Assembly: GCF_003226325.1 (NCBI RefSeq)
Contig: NZ_PDOD01000004.1
Location: forward strand, 186,001-250,000
Origin: Salipaludibacillus keqinensis
Lineage (GTDB): Bacteria; Bacillota; Bacilli; Bacillales; Salisediminibacteriaceae
Direction of reading: 5' to 3'
Length of the DNA: 64,000 nucleotides
This document shows, piece by piece, positions 42,994-52,730 of the stretch; within the stretch, counting starts at the first letter, position 1, and each line of letters starts with the position of its first letter. The position numbers were made by a program, and so were the translations under genes. Below the pieces are notes generated by a model. The model was not told the origin of the DNA, ran no database searches, and saw nothing but the letters and a program-made list of their open reading frames with translations.

Positions 42994-44742
42994 ATGTCAG
43001 TGAAAACAGTAGTCTCGTTTCTCGGACCTTACCGGTTCGCTGTATTTATAGCTTTAACGTTAACGTTAGTAGAATTAACAGTTGAATTAGTTCAGCCTTT
43101 ACTCATGGCTAAAATTATTGATGACGGAATCATGCAAGAAGATTTGTCTGTCGTCATGTTATGGGGAAGTGTCATGGTTGGATTTTCTCTTATTGCATTT
43201 GCTGCAGGAATTACCAATTCATTTTATGCTGCCCATGTGAGCCAAAACACAGGTTATGACTTAAGGAGCAAGCTATTTGGTAAAGTGCAATCATTCGCTT
43301 TCTCTAATTTCAGTCAATTTCCAACTTCTTCATTAATGACGCGAATGACCAATGATGTGAACCAAATTCAAAATACGATTTTTATGAGTTTAAGAATCAT
43401 GCTCAGAGCCCCTTTATTAGTCATTGGTTCTGTGGTTATGGCGCTATTTGTTAATGTACAACTGGCACTGATTCTCGTCCTCACTATTCCGATTCTCGTT
43501 GTTTTTTTATTATGGTTGATGAGAAAAGCGGGAAAGCTGTTTAAGGCGGTACAGGCGCGAGTCGATCGTGTCAATAACGTCGTTCAAGAGAATTTAACCG
43601 CTATTCGTCTTATAAAATCTTTTATTCGAAGAAACCATGAGTCACGCCGTTTTACGTCGGCCTCTAATGATTTAAGAGTCAAAACGGTTAAGGCTCTTAG
43701 GCTTATTGAAACGACGATGCCAGTCATCTTATTAGTTATGAATGGCTCAATTATGGCTGTTTTATGGTTTGGAAGTATTGGGGTCAATACAGGAGGCGCC
43801 AGTGTAGGGGAAGTCGTTGCGATTATTAATTACGTCACCCGTATGACCGGAGCTTTGTCGATTTTCTCTATGATTATCATTATTTTTTCAAGGGCGAGGG
43901 CTTCGTCTGAACGGATTGCAGATGTCTTGGAGGCAGATGTAAACTTGAAAGATGCCGATGATCAACAAACTCCACCCTTGATTACTGATGGAGATATCCA
44001 GTTTGATGACGTTTCATTCCGTTATCCAGGTACAACAAGAAATGTGCTCGAAGGCTTGTCCTTTCGTGCAAAACCTGGAGAAAGAGTAGCAGTGTTAGGA
44101 GCTACAGGTTCAGGGAAAACATCGATGTTCCAGTTAATACCTCGATTATACGACATCGATCATGGAACGATTAGGATCGACGGACAAGACGTGCGAAAGA
44201 TTAAATTAAAGTATTTACGACGAATGATCGGCTATGTACCTCAAGAAGCCATGTTATTTACAGGTTCTATTGAAGAGAATATGCTGTGGGGAAAAGAGGA
44301 CGCATCTAAAGATGAAATAGAACAGGCTCTGACAGATGCTCAAATCCACGATACGATCGTTGAGCTACCGAAAGGGTCTGATACGGTCATCGGTCAACGG
44401 GGCGTGAATTTGTCTGGCGGTCAGAAGCAGCGACTGTCGATCGCAAGAGCCTTAATCAGAAAGCCAAAAATCTTGCTGTTTGATGACAGTACGAGTGCCT
44501 TAGATGTGAAAACAGAAAAGAAACTGCTAGACGCATTGAAAAGTTATTCATGCACAACAATCATGATTACACAAAAAATGAGTACAACGATGAATGCAGA
44601 TCAAATTCTGTTAATGGAAGAAGGCAAGATTGTCGCAAGAGGAACGCATGATGAACTATTGAAGACTTCCGCTCTCTACCAAAAAATATTTGAATCGCAA
44701 TTTGGAAAGGAGGGGATGGTCCATGTTAAAAAAATTCACTGA
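42994..44742 (+). CDS. Heterodimeric ABC exporter subunit, BmrC/YheI-like, 582 residues
   Basis: A half-transporter with an N-terminal six-helix membrane domain (about 1-310) and a C-terminal ATPase domain. Walker A GATGSGKTS starts at about residue 369, the signature LSGGQKQRLSIARAL is canonical, but Walker B ends in LLFDDSTSALD, so Asp 498 replaces the catalytic Glu. That is the pattern of the degenerate half of heterodimeric multidrug exporters. ATG after GAAGAAGGA. The partner gene overlaps by 20 bases. Confidence 0.9.
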   Translation: MSVKTVVSFLGPYRFAVFIALTLTLVELTVELVQPLLMAKIIDDGIMQEDLSVVMLWGSVMVGFSLIAFAAGITNSFYAAHVSQNTGYDLRSKLFGKVQSFAFSNFSQFPTSSLMTRMTNDVNQIQNTIFMSLRIMLRAPLLVIGSVVMALFVNVQLALILVLTIPILVVFLLWLMRKAGKLFKAVQARVDRVNNVVQENLTAIRLIKSFIRRNHESRRFTSASNDLRVKTVKALRLIETTMPVILLVMNGSIMAVLWFGSIGVNTGGASVGEVVAIINYVTRMTGALSIFSMIIIIFSRARASSERIADVLEADVNLKDADDQQTPPLITDGDIQFDDVSFRYPGTTRNVLEGLSFRAKPGERVAVLGATGSGKTSMFQLIPRLYDIDHGTIRIDGQDVRKIKLKYLRRMIGYVPQEAMLFTGSIEENMLWGKEDASKDEIEQALTDAQIHDTIVELPKGSDTVIGQRGVNLSGGQKQRLSIARALIRKPKILLFDDSTSALDVKTEKKLLDALKSYSCTTIMITQKMSTTMNADQILLMEEGKIVARGTHDELLKTSALYQKIFESQFGKEGMVHVKKIH

Positions 44743-46558
44743 ACCGTTTAAACATGAAAAAATAAACCTGCAAGAAAGGGATCTGAAAGGTAAAGAAGGA
44801 CAGACAACAAAACGAGCAGAAGACTGGAAAGGGACGTTAAAGCGGATTTGGCGTTATCTTGCAGAAAGCAAAGTTAGGCTCATTTTAGTCCTCATCATGA
44901 TATTTTTGAGCTCCTTCTTTGCCTTGCTAGGACCGTTTATCGTGGGTATTTCCATTGACGAATTCATTGTAGATCAAGATACAGAGTTGCTCACATATGC
45001 ATTAATGGGATTAGCAGTGATTTATTTACTCCATTCAACAGCGGTCTTTCTTCAACATTTCTGGATGGTACGTATTGCACAGAAAACAGTGTTTACGATG
45101 CGCACTAAACTGTTTGAACACCTTCATAAACTTCCTATACCATTTTTTGATAAACGAAAACACGGGGAATTAATGAGTCGATTGACAAATGATATGGAAA
45201 ACGTCAGCAATACGTTGAATAGCTCGGTGATCCAGATTTTTGCTAGTGTGTTAACTCTTATTGGAACGATCTCTGTAATGCTTTATTTGAGTCCGTTATT
45301 AACGTTAATTACGTTAATGATCGTTCCGGCGATGGTCTTCGGAATGAAGTGGATAACGAAGAGAACTGGGAAATTGTTTAAGGCCCAGCAGAAGAATCTT
45401 GGAGAATTAAATGGCTACATTCAAGAAACGATGTCTGGTCAACGCATAATTAAGACGTTTTCTCAAGAAGATAAAGTGATTGAGGGATTTGAACAACGGA
45501 ATACTGAACTTCGAAAAGCAGGATTCTGGGCACAGACTATTTCGGGCTTCATTCCAAAACTGATGAATATGTTGAATAATCTTAGTTTTGCTATTATTGC
45601 CGGAGTGGGTGGGATCTTTGCATTGTATGACATGATTACGATTGGAGTCATTGTCATTTTTGCTGAATATGCACGACAGTTCACACGCCCATTAAATGAT
45701 TTAGCTAACCAATTCAACGTCCTCCTTTCAGCAATCGCCGGCGCTGAGCGAGTATTCTCGATCATGGATGAACCGGATGAAATCAGTGACGAGGACAATC
45801 AAATCGATTTAGTTAATGTGAAGGGGGACGTAACGTTTGAACACGTGTCTTTCTCATATGAGAAAGAAGGGAATACAGTGAAAGACATTTCCTTTACGGC
45901 GGCGGTAGGTGAAACGTTGGCGTTTGTTGGGCCTACAGGGGCAGGTAAAACGACGATGATCAGTCTTCTCTCAAGGTTCTATGATCCAGACAAAGGAACA
46001 ATTACCGTAGATGGAGTCGATATTTCCAAGGTTAAAAGAGAATCGTTAAGAAAACATATGGCTTTTGTGTTACAAGACTCTTTTCTTTTTCAAGGGACGA
46101 TTAGAGAAAATATTCGATATGGTCGTTTGAATGCGACAGACGAGGAAGTAGAAGAGGCAGCCAAACTTGCTAATGCCCATTCATTTATTAGTCATATGGC
46201 CGATGGATATGACTCGAAAATTGATTCGGAAGGTGAGGGGATCAGCCAAGGGCAAAAGCAGTTATTGTCCATAGCTCGCGCTTTATTAGCGGATCCGTCG
46301 ATTCTTGTATTAGACGAAGCGACAAGTAGCATCGATACGGTTACAGAACTGAAAATACAAGAAGCGTTACAGCGGTTAATGAAGGGAAGAACGAGCTTTG
46401 TGATTGCGCATAGATTAAATACGATTCAACAAGCAGATCAAATTTTAGTTTTACAAGAAGGGGAAGTAATTGAGAAAGGATCCCATGATGAATTACTAGA
46501 AGATCAGGGCTTTTATGCAGATCTTTATTTCAGTCAATTAAAACGAGAAGTTGGATAA
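44723..46558 (+). CDS. Heterodimeric ABC exporter subunit, BmrD/YheH-like, 611 residues
   Basis: The second half-transporter: a longer charged N-terminus (about 50 residues), six membrane helices, then an ATPase domain with Walker A GPTGAGKTTM and Walker B LVLDEATSSIDT, where Glu 532 is the catalytic base. Its signature is ISQGQKQLLS rather than LSGGQ. Its Walker motifs would combine with the partner's good signature to make one active ATP site. ATG at 44723 after AAGGAGGGG is the start; the frame extends further up inside the partner gene. Substrate unknown, probably drugs or lipophilic compounds. Confidence 0.9.
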   Translation: MLKKFTEPFKHEKINLQERDLKGKEGQTTKRAEDWKGTLKRIWRYLAESKVRLILVLIMIFLSSFFALLGPFIVGISIDEFIVDQDTELLTYALMGLAVIYLLHSTAVFLQHFWMVRIAQKTVFTMRTKLFEHLHKLPIPFFDKRKHGELMSRLTNDMENVSNTLNSSVIQIFASVLTLIGTISVMLYLSPLLTLITLMIVPAMVFGMKWITKRTGKLFKAQQKNLGELNGYIQETMSGQRIIKTFSQEDKVIEGFEQRNTELRKAGFWAQTISGFIPKLMNMLNNLSFAIIAGVGGIFALYDMITIGVIVIFAEYARQFTRPLNDLANQFNVLLSAIAGAERVFSIMDEPDEISDEDNQIDLVNVKGDVTFEHVSFSYEKEGNTVKDISFTAAVGETLAFVGPTGAGKTTMISLLSRFYDPDKGTITVDGVDISKVKRESLRKHMAFVLQDSFLFQGTIRENIRYGRLNATDEEVEEAAKLANAHSFISHMADGYDSKIDSEGEGISQGQKQLLSIARALLADPSILVLDEATSSIDTVTELKIQEALQRLMKGRTSFVIAHRLNTIQQADQILVLQEGEVIEKGSHDELLEDQGFYADLYFSQLKREVG

Positions 46559-46649
46559 ACTAAGGTAGATTACGTGACAATTCCCCAAGTATCAATAGAC
46601 GTCTGACAACTGAAACGATATAATAATCATTAGATATTCATGGATGAAT

Positions 46650-46680
46650 CTCCGGGTTGCTTCGAACCTGGAGCTTTTTT
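46650..46680 (+). terminator. Terminator after the ABC exporter operon
   Basis: CTCCGGGTT pairs with GAACCTGGAG (one G-T pair), followed by six T. A TATAAT at 46619 just upstream has no good -35. Confidence 0.75.
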
Positions 46681-46784
46681 ACACTTAAAAAAACGTATCT
46701 TTCTAAAAGCGATGAAGGAAGACAAAATAAACGAGCTAATCAATTCCATGGAATCGAACGACTAAAGAAAGAAGGGTGAGCGAA

Positions 46785-48509
46785 ATGGGTTTAACGGAAA
46801 GAATTCATGTTGCTAATAAACAAAAGCCAGCTGATGTAGTTATTAAAAATGGGAAAATTGTCAATGTCTTCTCTTTGGAAATTGAAACAGGGGATGTAGC
46901 CATCTCGGAAGGAAAGATTGTAGGCATAGGGCAGTACGAAGGAAAAGAAGAAGTAGATGCTGATGGAAAATACATCGTACCTGGTTTAATTGATGGTCAT
47001 GTGCACATCGAATCATCGATGGTTTCACCAAGCCACTTCGCTAATGTCGTCGTTCCTCATGGAGTGACAACGGTAGTCACCGATCCTCATGAAATTGCCA
47101 ACGTGACCGGAGACAAGGGAATTGAATTCATGCTCCAGGATTCAGAAGGTATTCCTCTAGATGCATTATTCATGCTCCCCTCATGTGTTCCAGCTACCCC
47201 TTTTGAAAATTCTGGTGCAGTTCTTACGGCAGAGGATTTAACTCCATTTTATCACCACGAACGTGTCTTAGGTTTAGCAGAAGTGATGGATTTCCCTTCC
47301 ACCGCCAGTGCGGAAAAAGGGATGATTAATAAAATCACCGATGCTAGAACACGAGGAAAGTTTATTGATGGACACGGAGCGGGACTTGGTGAGCATGCGA
47401 TGAACATTTACGGAACAGCAGGAATCACAACGGATCACGAGTGTACAACTGTCGAAGAAGCCCGAGACCGTTTGAAAAAAGGACTTTATGTTCTGATTAG
47501 AGAGGGTTCGGGAGCCAAAGACTTAGAAGCACTCATCCCCCTTGTAACTGAAAAGAACGCACGACGGTTCTTGTTCTGTACAGATGATAAACATTTAGAC
47601 GAATTAATTGAAAAGGGAAGCATAGATGACAACGTAAGGTTAGCAATTAAGAATGGCTTGGATCCGATGCTAGCCATCCAACTGGCAACTCTTAATGCTG
47701 CGGAGTGTTATGGCCTAAAGACAAAAGGAGCGATTGCGCCAGGATACGAAGGGGATCTACTTCTTGTAGATGATCTCCATTCGTTCTCCATTACAGAAGT
47801 TTATAAAAACGGGAAGCAAGTGGCTAAAGACGGCCGAATGATATCCGCGAAAGAAAGTAACGGAAGAAAAGATGATTCGTTATTAAACACAGTTCACCTT
47901 CCAAACGTAACAAAAGAGAGTTTGAACATTTCTGTTTCAAATAGTCGCAAAGCTCATGCCATTAAATTAATCCCGAATAGCCTTGTAACCGAAAAAATTG
48001 TTGTGGAACCTGATGTTCAAGAAGGGGCCTTTATTGCAAGTGTGGATAAAAATCTAATGAAAATGGCAGTGATTGAACGTCATCACCATACAGGGAATAT
48101 CGGTCTTGGGTTCATCCAAGGTCTAGGTTTCCAATCTGGATCTATTGCTCTTACGGTCGCTCATGATTCTCACAACTTAGTGACAGCGGGGACGAATGAT
48201 GAGGATATGTTAAAAGCTATTAAAGAGGTGAAGAGCATGAAAGGAGGCCTGGTCCTTGTTAAGGACGGGGAAGTAGTCACCAGTCTCTCCTTAACCATTG
48301 CCGGTCTCATGTCTAATAGGACTGTAGAGGAGGCTTATCAAGGTCTTAAACAGTTAGATGAAGGGCTAGAAAAACTTGGATTCACAGGGGATTTTAATCC
48401 ATTCTCTGCTTTATCATTTATGTGTCTACCAGTCATCCCAGAGCTGAAATTAACAGATTTAGGATACTTTGATGGAAATGAAGGAAAACATATTTCGATT
48501 CAAGCATAA
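46785..48509 (+). CDS. ade: Adenine deaminase
   Basis: 574 residues, the usual length. It converts adenine to hypoxanthine and ammonia for purine salvage. An amidohydrolase fold with metal-binding DGHVHIESSM, TDPHEIANV, HGAGL and FCTDDKH is followed by a C-terminal domain beginning around RKAHAIKLI. The frame has a GTG at 46776 but AAGGGTG spacing favours ATG at 46785. It is monocistronic, between two terminators. I looked for PurR boxes and found only weak CGAAC matches. Confidence 0.94.
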   Translation: MGLTERIHVANKQKPADVVIKNGKIVNVFSLEIETGDVAISEGKIVGIGQYEGKEEVDADGKYIVPGLIDGHVHIESSMVSPSHFANVVVPHGVTTVVTDPHEIANVTGDKGIEFMLQDSEGIPLDALFMLPSCVPATPFENSGAVLTAEDLTPFYHHERVLGLAEVMDFPSTASAEKGMINKITDARTRGKFIDGHGAGLGEHAMNIYGTAGITTDHECTTVEEARDRLKKGLYVLIREGSGAKDLEALIPLVTEKNARRFLFCTDDKHLDELIEKGSIDDNVRLAIKNGLDPMLAIQLATLNAAECYGLKTKGAIAPGYEGDLLLVDDLHSFSITEVYKNGKQVAKDGRMISAKESNGRKDDSLLNTVHLPNVTKESLNISVSNSRKAHAIKLIPNSLVTEKIVVEPDVQEGAFIASVDKNLMKMAVIERHHHTGNIGLGFIQGLGFQSGSIALTVAHDSHNLVTAGTNDEDMLKAIKEVKSMKGGLVLVKDGEVVTSLSLTIAGLMSNRTVEEAYQGLKQLDEGLEKLGFTGDFNPFSALSFMCLPVIPELKLTDLGYFDGNEGKHISIQA

Positions 48510-48605
48510 AGGATTATTTTCTCTAGTCAAATATATTGGAATAGGGGGAGTAAACTGACAATCGGTTTTTAAAGTGAATAAAGTTTTAAGCTGAACAGAT
48601 CAACG

Positions 48606-48640
48606 AGAAAGAGTGCCTTTAAGCACTCCTTCTTGTTTTT
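48606..48640. terminator. Terminator between ade and the XRE gene
   Basis: AGAAAGAGTGC pairs with GCACTCCTTCT across a short loop, followed by TGTTTTT on the plus strand. It may also end the convergent minus-strand gene, though its T run there is weak. Confidence 0.75.
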
Positions 48641-48656
48641 AGTAACCCTTTCTCAC

Positions 48657-49955
48657 TTAGAGTAACCTCTCTTTATACAGTTTTTTCAACACCTCTAATT
48701 CAATAGATAAATACTCGTTAGCCTTTTTATACTTTCTCTTACTAGATAAATAGTCGCTGAAGTGATTTCCAATGTTTTCTAATTGATCCCATAGAGAGTG
48801 TTGATAAAAATAGTCAATCGCTTCCTCCATTTTTGTTTCATAGACTTGGTCGTTGCCAAGTTCATATTCCATTTGAGCTTCAATTACCTGAACTTTAAAC
48901 CGTTGAATTTCGTCTATACAATACTTGTCGGCTTGTTTAATCAACTGTCTCAAAGTGTCAAAGTGTTGATTAAGTAAGTGGGCAGTCAATAAACCGAAAT
49001 ACGAGGAATATAAACTGTTTAGATCATAGAGGTCTTCTTTATCGTAATGAGCCCATTTTTTGTCTAAACTCTTTGAGAAGTGTTCGATACTTTGATCATA
49101 ATTCCCTTTTTTTTGTTCCAGTGTACCGAGGTTGTTTAAAATCTTAGTCTGTTCTTCAATAAACTCTTCTTTCAGAGCCAAATCATAGCCTTTCGTTAAC
49201 ATTGTTTTAGCAGTAGGATAGTCTTGCAATTCTATATGGATGTTTCCGATTAATATATAAGCATTAACAGTACTATTCAAATGCTTCAGATCGATATAAA
49301 GCTCTTTTGCCTCTTTAACATAGGATAACGATCGATAGTAATCTTTAATTTTAAAGAATACAAGCCCTATATTGAATAAACAGACGGCTTGATCTTCTTG
49401 GCGATAAACGTTATCAAGTGCAAGTTGAAAATGGTGATAACTAGAAGAGTAATCTCTCTTAAAGAAGTCGTACAAGGCAGATACATAGTGGTATTTATAT
49501 CTAACTTCTTGAGAGAGGCTTTTAAGATTATATTCAGCTAGGTAAAGGGATATTTGATCATAAGGCTTTTCCACCTTTGAAAGGTCCCCTTTCCTTAAGT
49601 AATGGCTGCAGTAGATGATTAAGTAAGATAATTCCTGAGTAATGGATGGGATGTAAGTCAGACGTTGTTGATATTTTTTTATAAACTGGTCAGATTCTTT
49701 TATGCCTGTCCGGAAAGCTTGCTCATACATATCTAAATATCTATTTATTTCTTCTGAATCGCTTTGAGAAAGAACTAGGTAATCATTAGGAACTTGAAGT
49801 CTTTCGGCTAATAAGAATAAGATGTCCTTGGACGCTTCGTAACGTCCACTTTCAATATTGCTGAAATGGGAAGAAGAAACAATGCCTTCACAAACATCAA
49901 GTTGTGACAATTTCTTTTCTTTTCTAAGATATTTGATTCTCTTTCCTATATGCAA
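48657..49955 (-). CDS. XRE-TPR regulator (RRNPP-like), 432 residues
   Basis: An N-terminal XRE helix-turn-helix (residues about 5-60, KIRKxKKLSQ-type with SSSHFSNIESGRY) is followed by a long array of helical TPR-like repeats (about 75-425). This layout is shared by the RRNPP peptide-sensing regulators (PlcR, AimR, NprR) and by related peptide-independent regulators. The start is ATG after AAGGGGGGAG, with a minus-strand TTGTCT-17-TAATCT promoter at 49996-50024. No convincing pro-peptide gene is visible on either side. It is located between ade and the thi operon; its targets are unknown. Confidence 0.82.
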   Translation of the reverse strand: MHIGKRIKYLRKEKKLSQLDVCEGIVSSSHFSNIESGRYEASKDILFLLAERLQVPNDYLVLSQSDSEEINRYLDMYEQAFRTGIKESDQFIKKYQQRLTYIPSITQELSYLIIYCSHYLRKGDLSKVEKPYDQISLYLAEYNLKSLSQEVRYKYHYVSALYDFFKRDYSSSYHHFQLALDNVYRQEDQAVCLFNIGLVFFKIKDYYRSLSYVKEAKELYIDLKHLNSTVNAYILIGNIHIELQDYPTAKTMLTKGYDLALKEEFIEEQTKILNNLGTLEQKKGNYDQSIEHFSKSLDKKWAHYDKEDLYDLNSLYSSYFGLLTAHLLNQHFDTLRQLIKQADKYCIDEIQRFKVQVIEAQMEYELGNDQVYETKMEEAIDYFYQHSLWDQLENIGNHFSDYLSSKRKYKKANEYLSIELEVLKKLYKERLL

Positions 49956-49995
49956 AGGTCTCCCCCCTTGTTTCTAAATAAATTTCATAAATATG

Positions 49996-50024
49996 AGATT
50001 AGTAGGGCGTTGATTTTAAGACAA
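49996..50024 (-). promoter_or_regulatory. Promoter of the XRE-TPR gene
   Basis: Minus-strand TTGTCT (50019-50024), a 17-base spacer, and TAATCT (49996-50001). Confidence 0.45.
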
Positions 50025-50082
50025 GACACTAGAGCTCATTTAGTACAGTTGCTTAATGTGGCCTGTTTTCTGTCATCCATTG

Positions 50083-50742
50083 TCAGTCCTTCATGATTTC
50101 TTTGAACTGATTAGCAGCATAGCTAGGTGAAGGGGCAGAAGCAATGGCAGAAATGATAGAAACTCCATCGGCCCCAGCTCTTTTTATTTCTGGAGTCTTT
50201 TCTACTGTGATTCCTCCGATAGCTACTATTGGGAGGTTAATCCCGCTCTTTCTCATATCCATAATCCTCTCCGGTCCACACACTTCTTCAGCATCTTGTT
50301 TGGAATTTGTTTGGAATATCGGTCCAACCCCAAGGTAATCTGCCCCATCAGCGACAGCTTGTTTCGCCTCTTCGATAGTATGAACTGACACTCCGAGAAT
50401 CATATTTTCACCAATCATTTTTCTTGTAATTGAGGCTCCGGCATCTTTTTGACCAATGTGAATTCCATCAGCATTCATTGCTATGGCTAGTTCCACGTCG
50501 TCGTTTATAATAAACCCAATTTGGTGATCTTTACAAACTTGAAAAAGTTTTTCAGCCATATCACGTTTGGCTTTGTTCGTAAGACATCCGCTTCCTTTTT
50601 CCCGAAATTGAAAGAGGGTGATACCGCCAGAAATGGCTTCCGTTAACACGTTCGGTAATGGGCGATTAACATTCGTTGTACCACTAATAAAATATACGCT
50701 TAGTGCCTGTTTCAGAGTGTCATTATCTATGTGTTTACTCAT
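50083..50742 (-). CDS. thiE: Thiamine phosphate synthase
   Basis: 219 residues. It couples HMP diphosphate and thiazole phosphate to thiamine phosphate. Seen: TLFQFREKG, the IINDDVELAIAMNADGIHIGQKD segment, GVSVHTIEEAKQAVADGADYLGVGPIF and PIVAIGGIT, all typical of the ThiE TIM barrel. The ATG overlaps the thiD stop. It is the last gene of the thiM-thiD-thiE salvage operon. Confidence 0.95.
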   Translation of the reverse strand: MSKHIDNDTLKQALSVYFISGTTNVNRPLPNVLTEAISGGITLFQFREKGSGCLTNKAKRDMAEKLFQVCKDHQIGFIINDDVELAIAMNADGIHIGQKDAGASITRKMIGENMILGVSVHTIEEAKQAVADGADYLGVGPIFQTNSKQDAEEVCGPERIMDMRKSGINLPIVAIGGITVEKTPEIKRAGADGVSIISAIASAPSPSYAANQFKEIMKD

Positions 50743-51569
50743 TCTGTATCCACCTTCAGCTCCAAGAAAGAGTCAGAATAAAACCGATGAGCAGAGTGAT
50801 TAGTTGGGCCAGGTCCTTCACCTAATGAAAACCCGTGGACGATGGCTAAATGAATGAATGATTTTGCCTCATGGATTGCTTTGGTTAAGGGAAGGCCTTT
50901 AGCTAAGTTTGCCGTAATAGCAGCGGCATAAGTACATCCTGTTCCATGAGTGTGTATTGTATTGATTTTTGGTACGGTAAAATAATAAAAGGTCTCTCCA
51001 TCAAAGAGAATGTCTACGATATGATCTGAGTTCTCTTCATGTCCACCTTTTAAGAGGACAGCTTGAGGGCCAAGCTTGTGCAATTCTTTCACGGCACTTT
51101 TTCGATCTTCAAATGTTGACAAGTTCATCCCCGTAATGACTTTAGCTTCAGGAATATTTGGGGTAATGATGGTCGCTTTCGGAATAAGTTTATGAATCAG
51201 AGCATCCATCGCTTCTTCATGAAGAAGTTTAGAACCTGATGTTGAAATCATAACAGGATCAACAACGAGATAGGGCCACCGGTAATGGTCTGCTTTTTCA
51301 CTTACAATTTCGATAATATCTCTATTAAGCAACATGCCTGTTTTCACCGCATCAGTCCCAATGTCATCCATAACTGAGGTTATTTGCTGTTCTACTCCCT
51401 TTAGGTCCACTGGAAACACACCTTGAACGCCAATGGTATTTTGTGCGGTGATGGCTGTAATAGCACTCATTCCGAAGACGTTTAATTCTTGGAACGTTTT
51501 TAGATCTGCTTGAATTCCAGCACCGCCTCCACTGTCAGAACCTGCAATTGTTAAAGCTTTTGGCAACAT
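50739..51569 (-). CDS. thiD: Hydroxymethylpyrimidine/phosphomethylpyrimidine kinase
   Basis: 276 residues of the ribokinase-like fold. It phosphorylates HMP and HMP phosphate. Clear features are ALTIAGSDSGGGAGIQADLKTF, the VDPVMISTSG and the anion-hole GTGCTYAAAITANLAKG with the catalytic Asp replaced by the family's usual Cys/Thr context. ATG after AAGGAGGAC. Tightly coupled to thiE (four-base overlap) and 16 bases after thiM. Confidence 0.94.
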   Translation of the reverse strand: MLPKALTIAGSDSGGGAGIQADLKTFQELNVFGMSAITAITAQNTIGVQGVFPVDLKGVEQQITSVMDDIGTDAVKTGMLLNRDIIEIVSEKADHYRWPYLVVDPVMISTSGSKLLHEEAMDALIHKLIPKATIITPNIPEAKVITGMNLSTFEDRKSAVKELHKLGPQAVLLKGGHEENSDHIVDILFDGETFYYFTVPKINTIHTHGTGCTYAAAITANLAKGLPLTKAIHEAKSFIHLAIVHGFSLGEGPGPTNHSAHRFYSDSFLELKVDTE

Positions 51570-51585
51570 GAACAGTCCTCCTTGT

Positions 51586-52386
51586 TTATAATTTAACGTC
51601 GACGATCTCGTTAATTTGAGATGGAGTCACTTGATGTAAGCTGTCTAGAAAATGCATTTGAAAGTGTCCGGGGCCCATATTTATATCTTTTGATGCCGCA
51701 ACTTGAGCTGATATGCCGTAAAAGGCTACTGCTGAGGCAACAGCTTCCAAGAGATTGTCCTCATCCACTGCAGCGAAAGCTCCTACAACGGAACTCAGTA
51801 AGCACCCTGCTCCTGTAATTTTCGTTAGAAGGGGATGTCCATTATTTATTGAATATACCTTTGTACCGTCAGTAATTATATCTTTAGCACCTGTTAAGGC
51901 TACGATTGTATTCCAAGTCTTGGCTACTTCTTGTGCGGTCTCTAAAGAATCATCCATTTTCGCTGTAGAATCGACTCCGCGCATTTCCACTGCTTGACCG
52001 GTCAGATTAGCAATTTCACCTGCATTTCCGCGGATCACCGAAATATCCAGTTCTTCTAGCAATCTTCTAGCACTTTCCGTTCGAAAGGAAGTGGCTCCCA
52101 CACCCACTGGGTCAAAAATAATCGGAACCCCCTTTTTGTTCGCTGATTTCCCTGCAATTAACATAGCGTCAATCTCTTGTTTAGTGAGCGTACCGATGTT
52201 TAATATTAAAGCTTGTGCAATCGAAGCCATCTCTTCTACTTCTTCCTCTGCATAAGCCATAACAGGACTAGCGCCTAGGGCATAAAGACCATTAGCAGTG
52301 AAATTTGTTACAACAACATTTGTCATATTGTGAATAAGAGGTGAGGTTTCTTGAATTTTACTTCTCAAACTCTGGATCGGTAACAT
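51586..52386 (-). CDS. thiM: Hydroxyethylthiazole kinase
   Basis: 266 residues. It phosphorylates 4-methyl-5-hydroxyethylthiazole recovered from the medium. Seen: PLIHNMTNVVVTNFTANGLYALGASPVM, ILNIGTL, FDPVGVGATSFR, RGNAGEI and GAGCLLSSVVGAF. The frame begins with an ATG six bases upstream, but AAGGAAG spacing favours 52386. First gene after the TPP riboswitch. The operon has only salvage enzymes, so this locus recycles thiazole and HMP. Confidence 0.94.
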   Translation of the reverse strand: MLPIQSLRSKIQETSPLIHNMTNVVVTNFTANGLYALGASPVMAYAEEEVEEMASIAQALILNIGTLTKQEIDAMLIAGKSANKKGVPIIFDPVGVGATSFRTESARRLLEELDISVIRGNAGEIANLTGQAVEMRGVDSTAKMDDSLETAQEVAKTWNTIVALTGAKDIITDGTKVYSINNGHPLLTKITGAGCLLSSVVGAFAAVDEDNLLEAVASAVAFYGISAQVAASKDINMGPGHFQMHFLDSLHQVTPSQINEIVDVKL

Positions 52387-52392
52387 GAACAT

Positions 52393-52545
52393 CTTCCTTT
52401 CTAATAAAAATTAAGAGATTCAAATAATGGATAACTTATTAGAAACGTTTAAGGACGGTGAAAAAATCTTGTCAACCGACTGTATCGAAAAAGAGTAAAC
52501 ATTTTGTGACCAAAGGGAAACAATTCAATGCTAAGGAAATGTATT
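52393..52545. other. Leader between riboswitch terminator and thiM
   Basis: About 150 bases with no convincing gene; a 23-residue plus-strand frame lacks a binding site. Confidence 0.4.
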
Positions 52546-52573
52546 AAAAAAAGCCGTTCTCTATGGAACGGCG
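52546..52573 (-). terminator. Expression-platform terminator of the TPP riboswitch (minus strand)
   Basis: GCCGTTC pairs with GAACGGC; on the minus strand the stem is followed by a run of seven T. Confidence 0.85.
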
Positions 52574-52618
52574 TCAAGTGAAATATAGAAAATGGATCGA
52601 AGTTCGTCTTGTCGCGTT

Positions 52619-52703
52619 CCACTTTCCTACGCTGGTATCACCCAGATCAGGTTCAAAGGGATCAAGCAATGTCTTGTCTCAGCCATAACGGCACCCCTAG
52701 TGG
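52619..52703 (-). ncRNA. TPP riboswitch (minus strand)
   Basis: Read on the minus strand it has GGGGTGCC...GGCTGAGA and ending CTGATCTGGGTGATACCAGCGTAGGAAAGTGG, the TPP aptamer core. It precedes thiM-thiD-thiE and should stop transcription when TPP is plentiful. Confidence 0.96.
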
Positions 52704-52730
52704 AAAAATATTTACTTTTTTCTTAATGTT

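Noticed and set aside
46655-46760. PurR boxes upstream of adenine deaminase
   Set aside because: Two CGAAC cores occur, but flanks mismatch AWWWCGAACWWT and their spacing of about 91 bases does not fit.
52433-52500. A 23-residue plus-strand frame between thiM and its riboswitch
   Set aside because: No ribosome binding site, and it is antisense to the thi leader.
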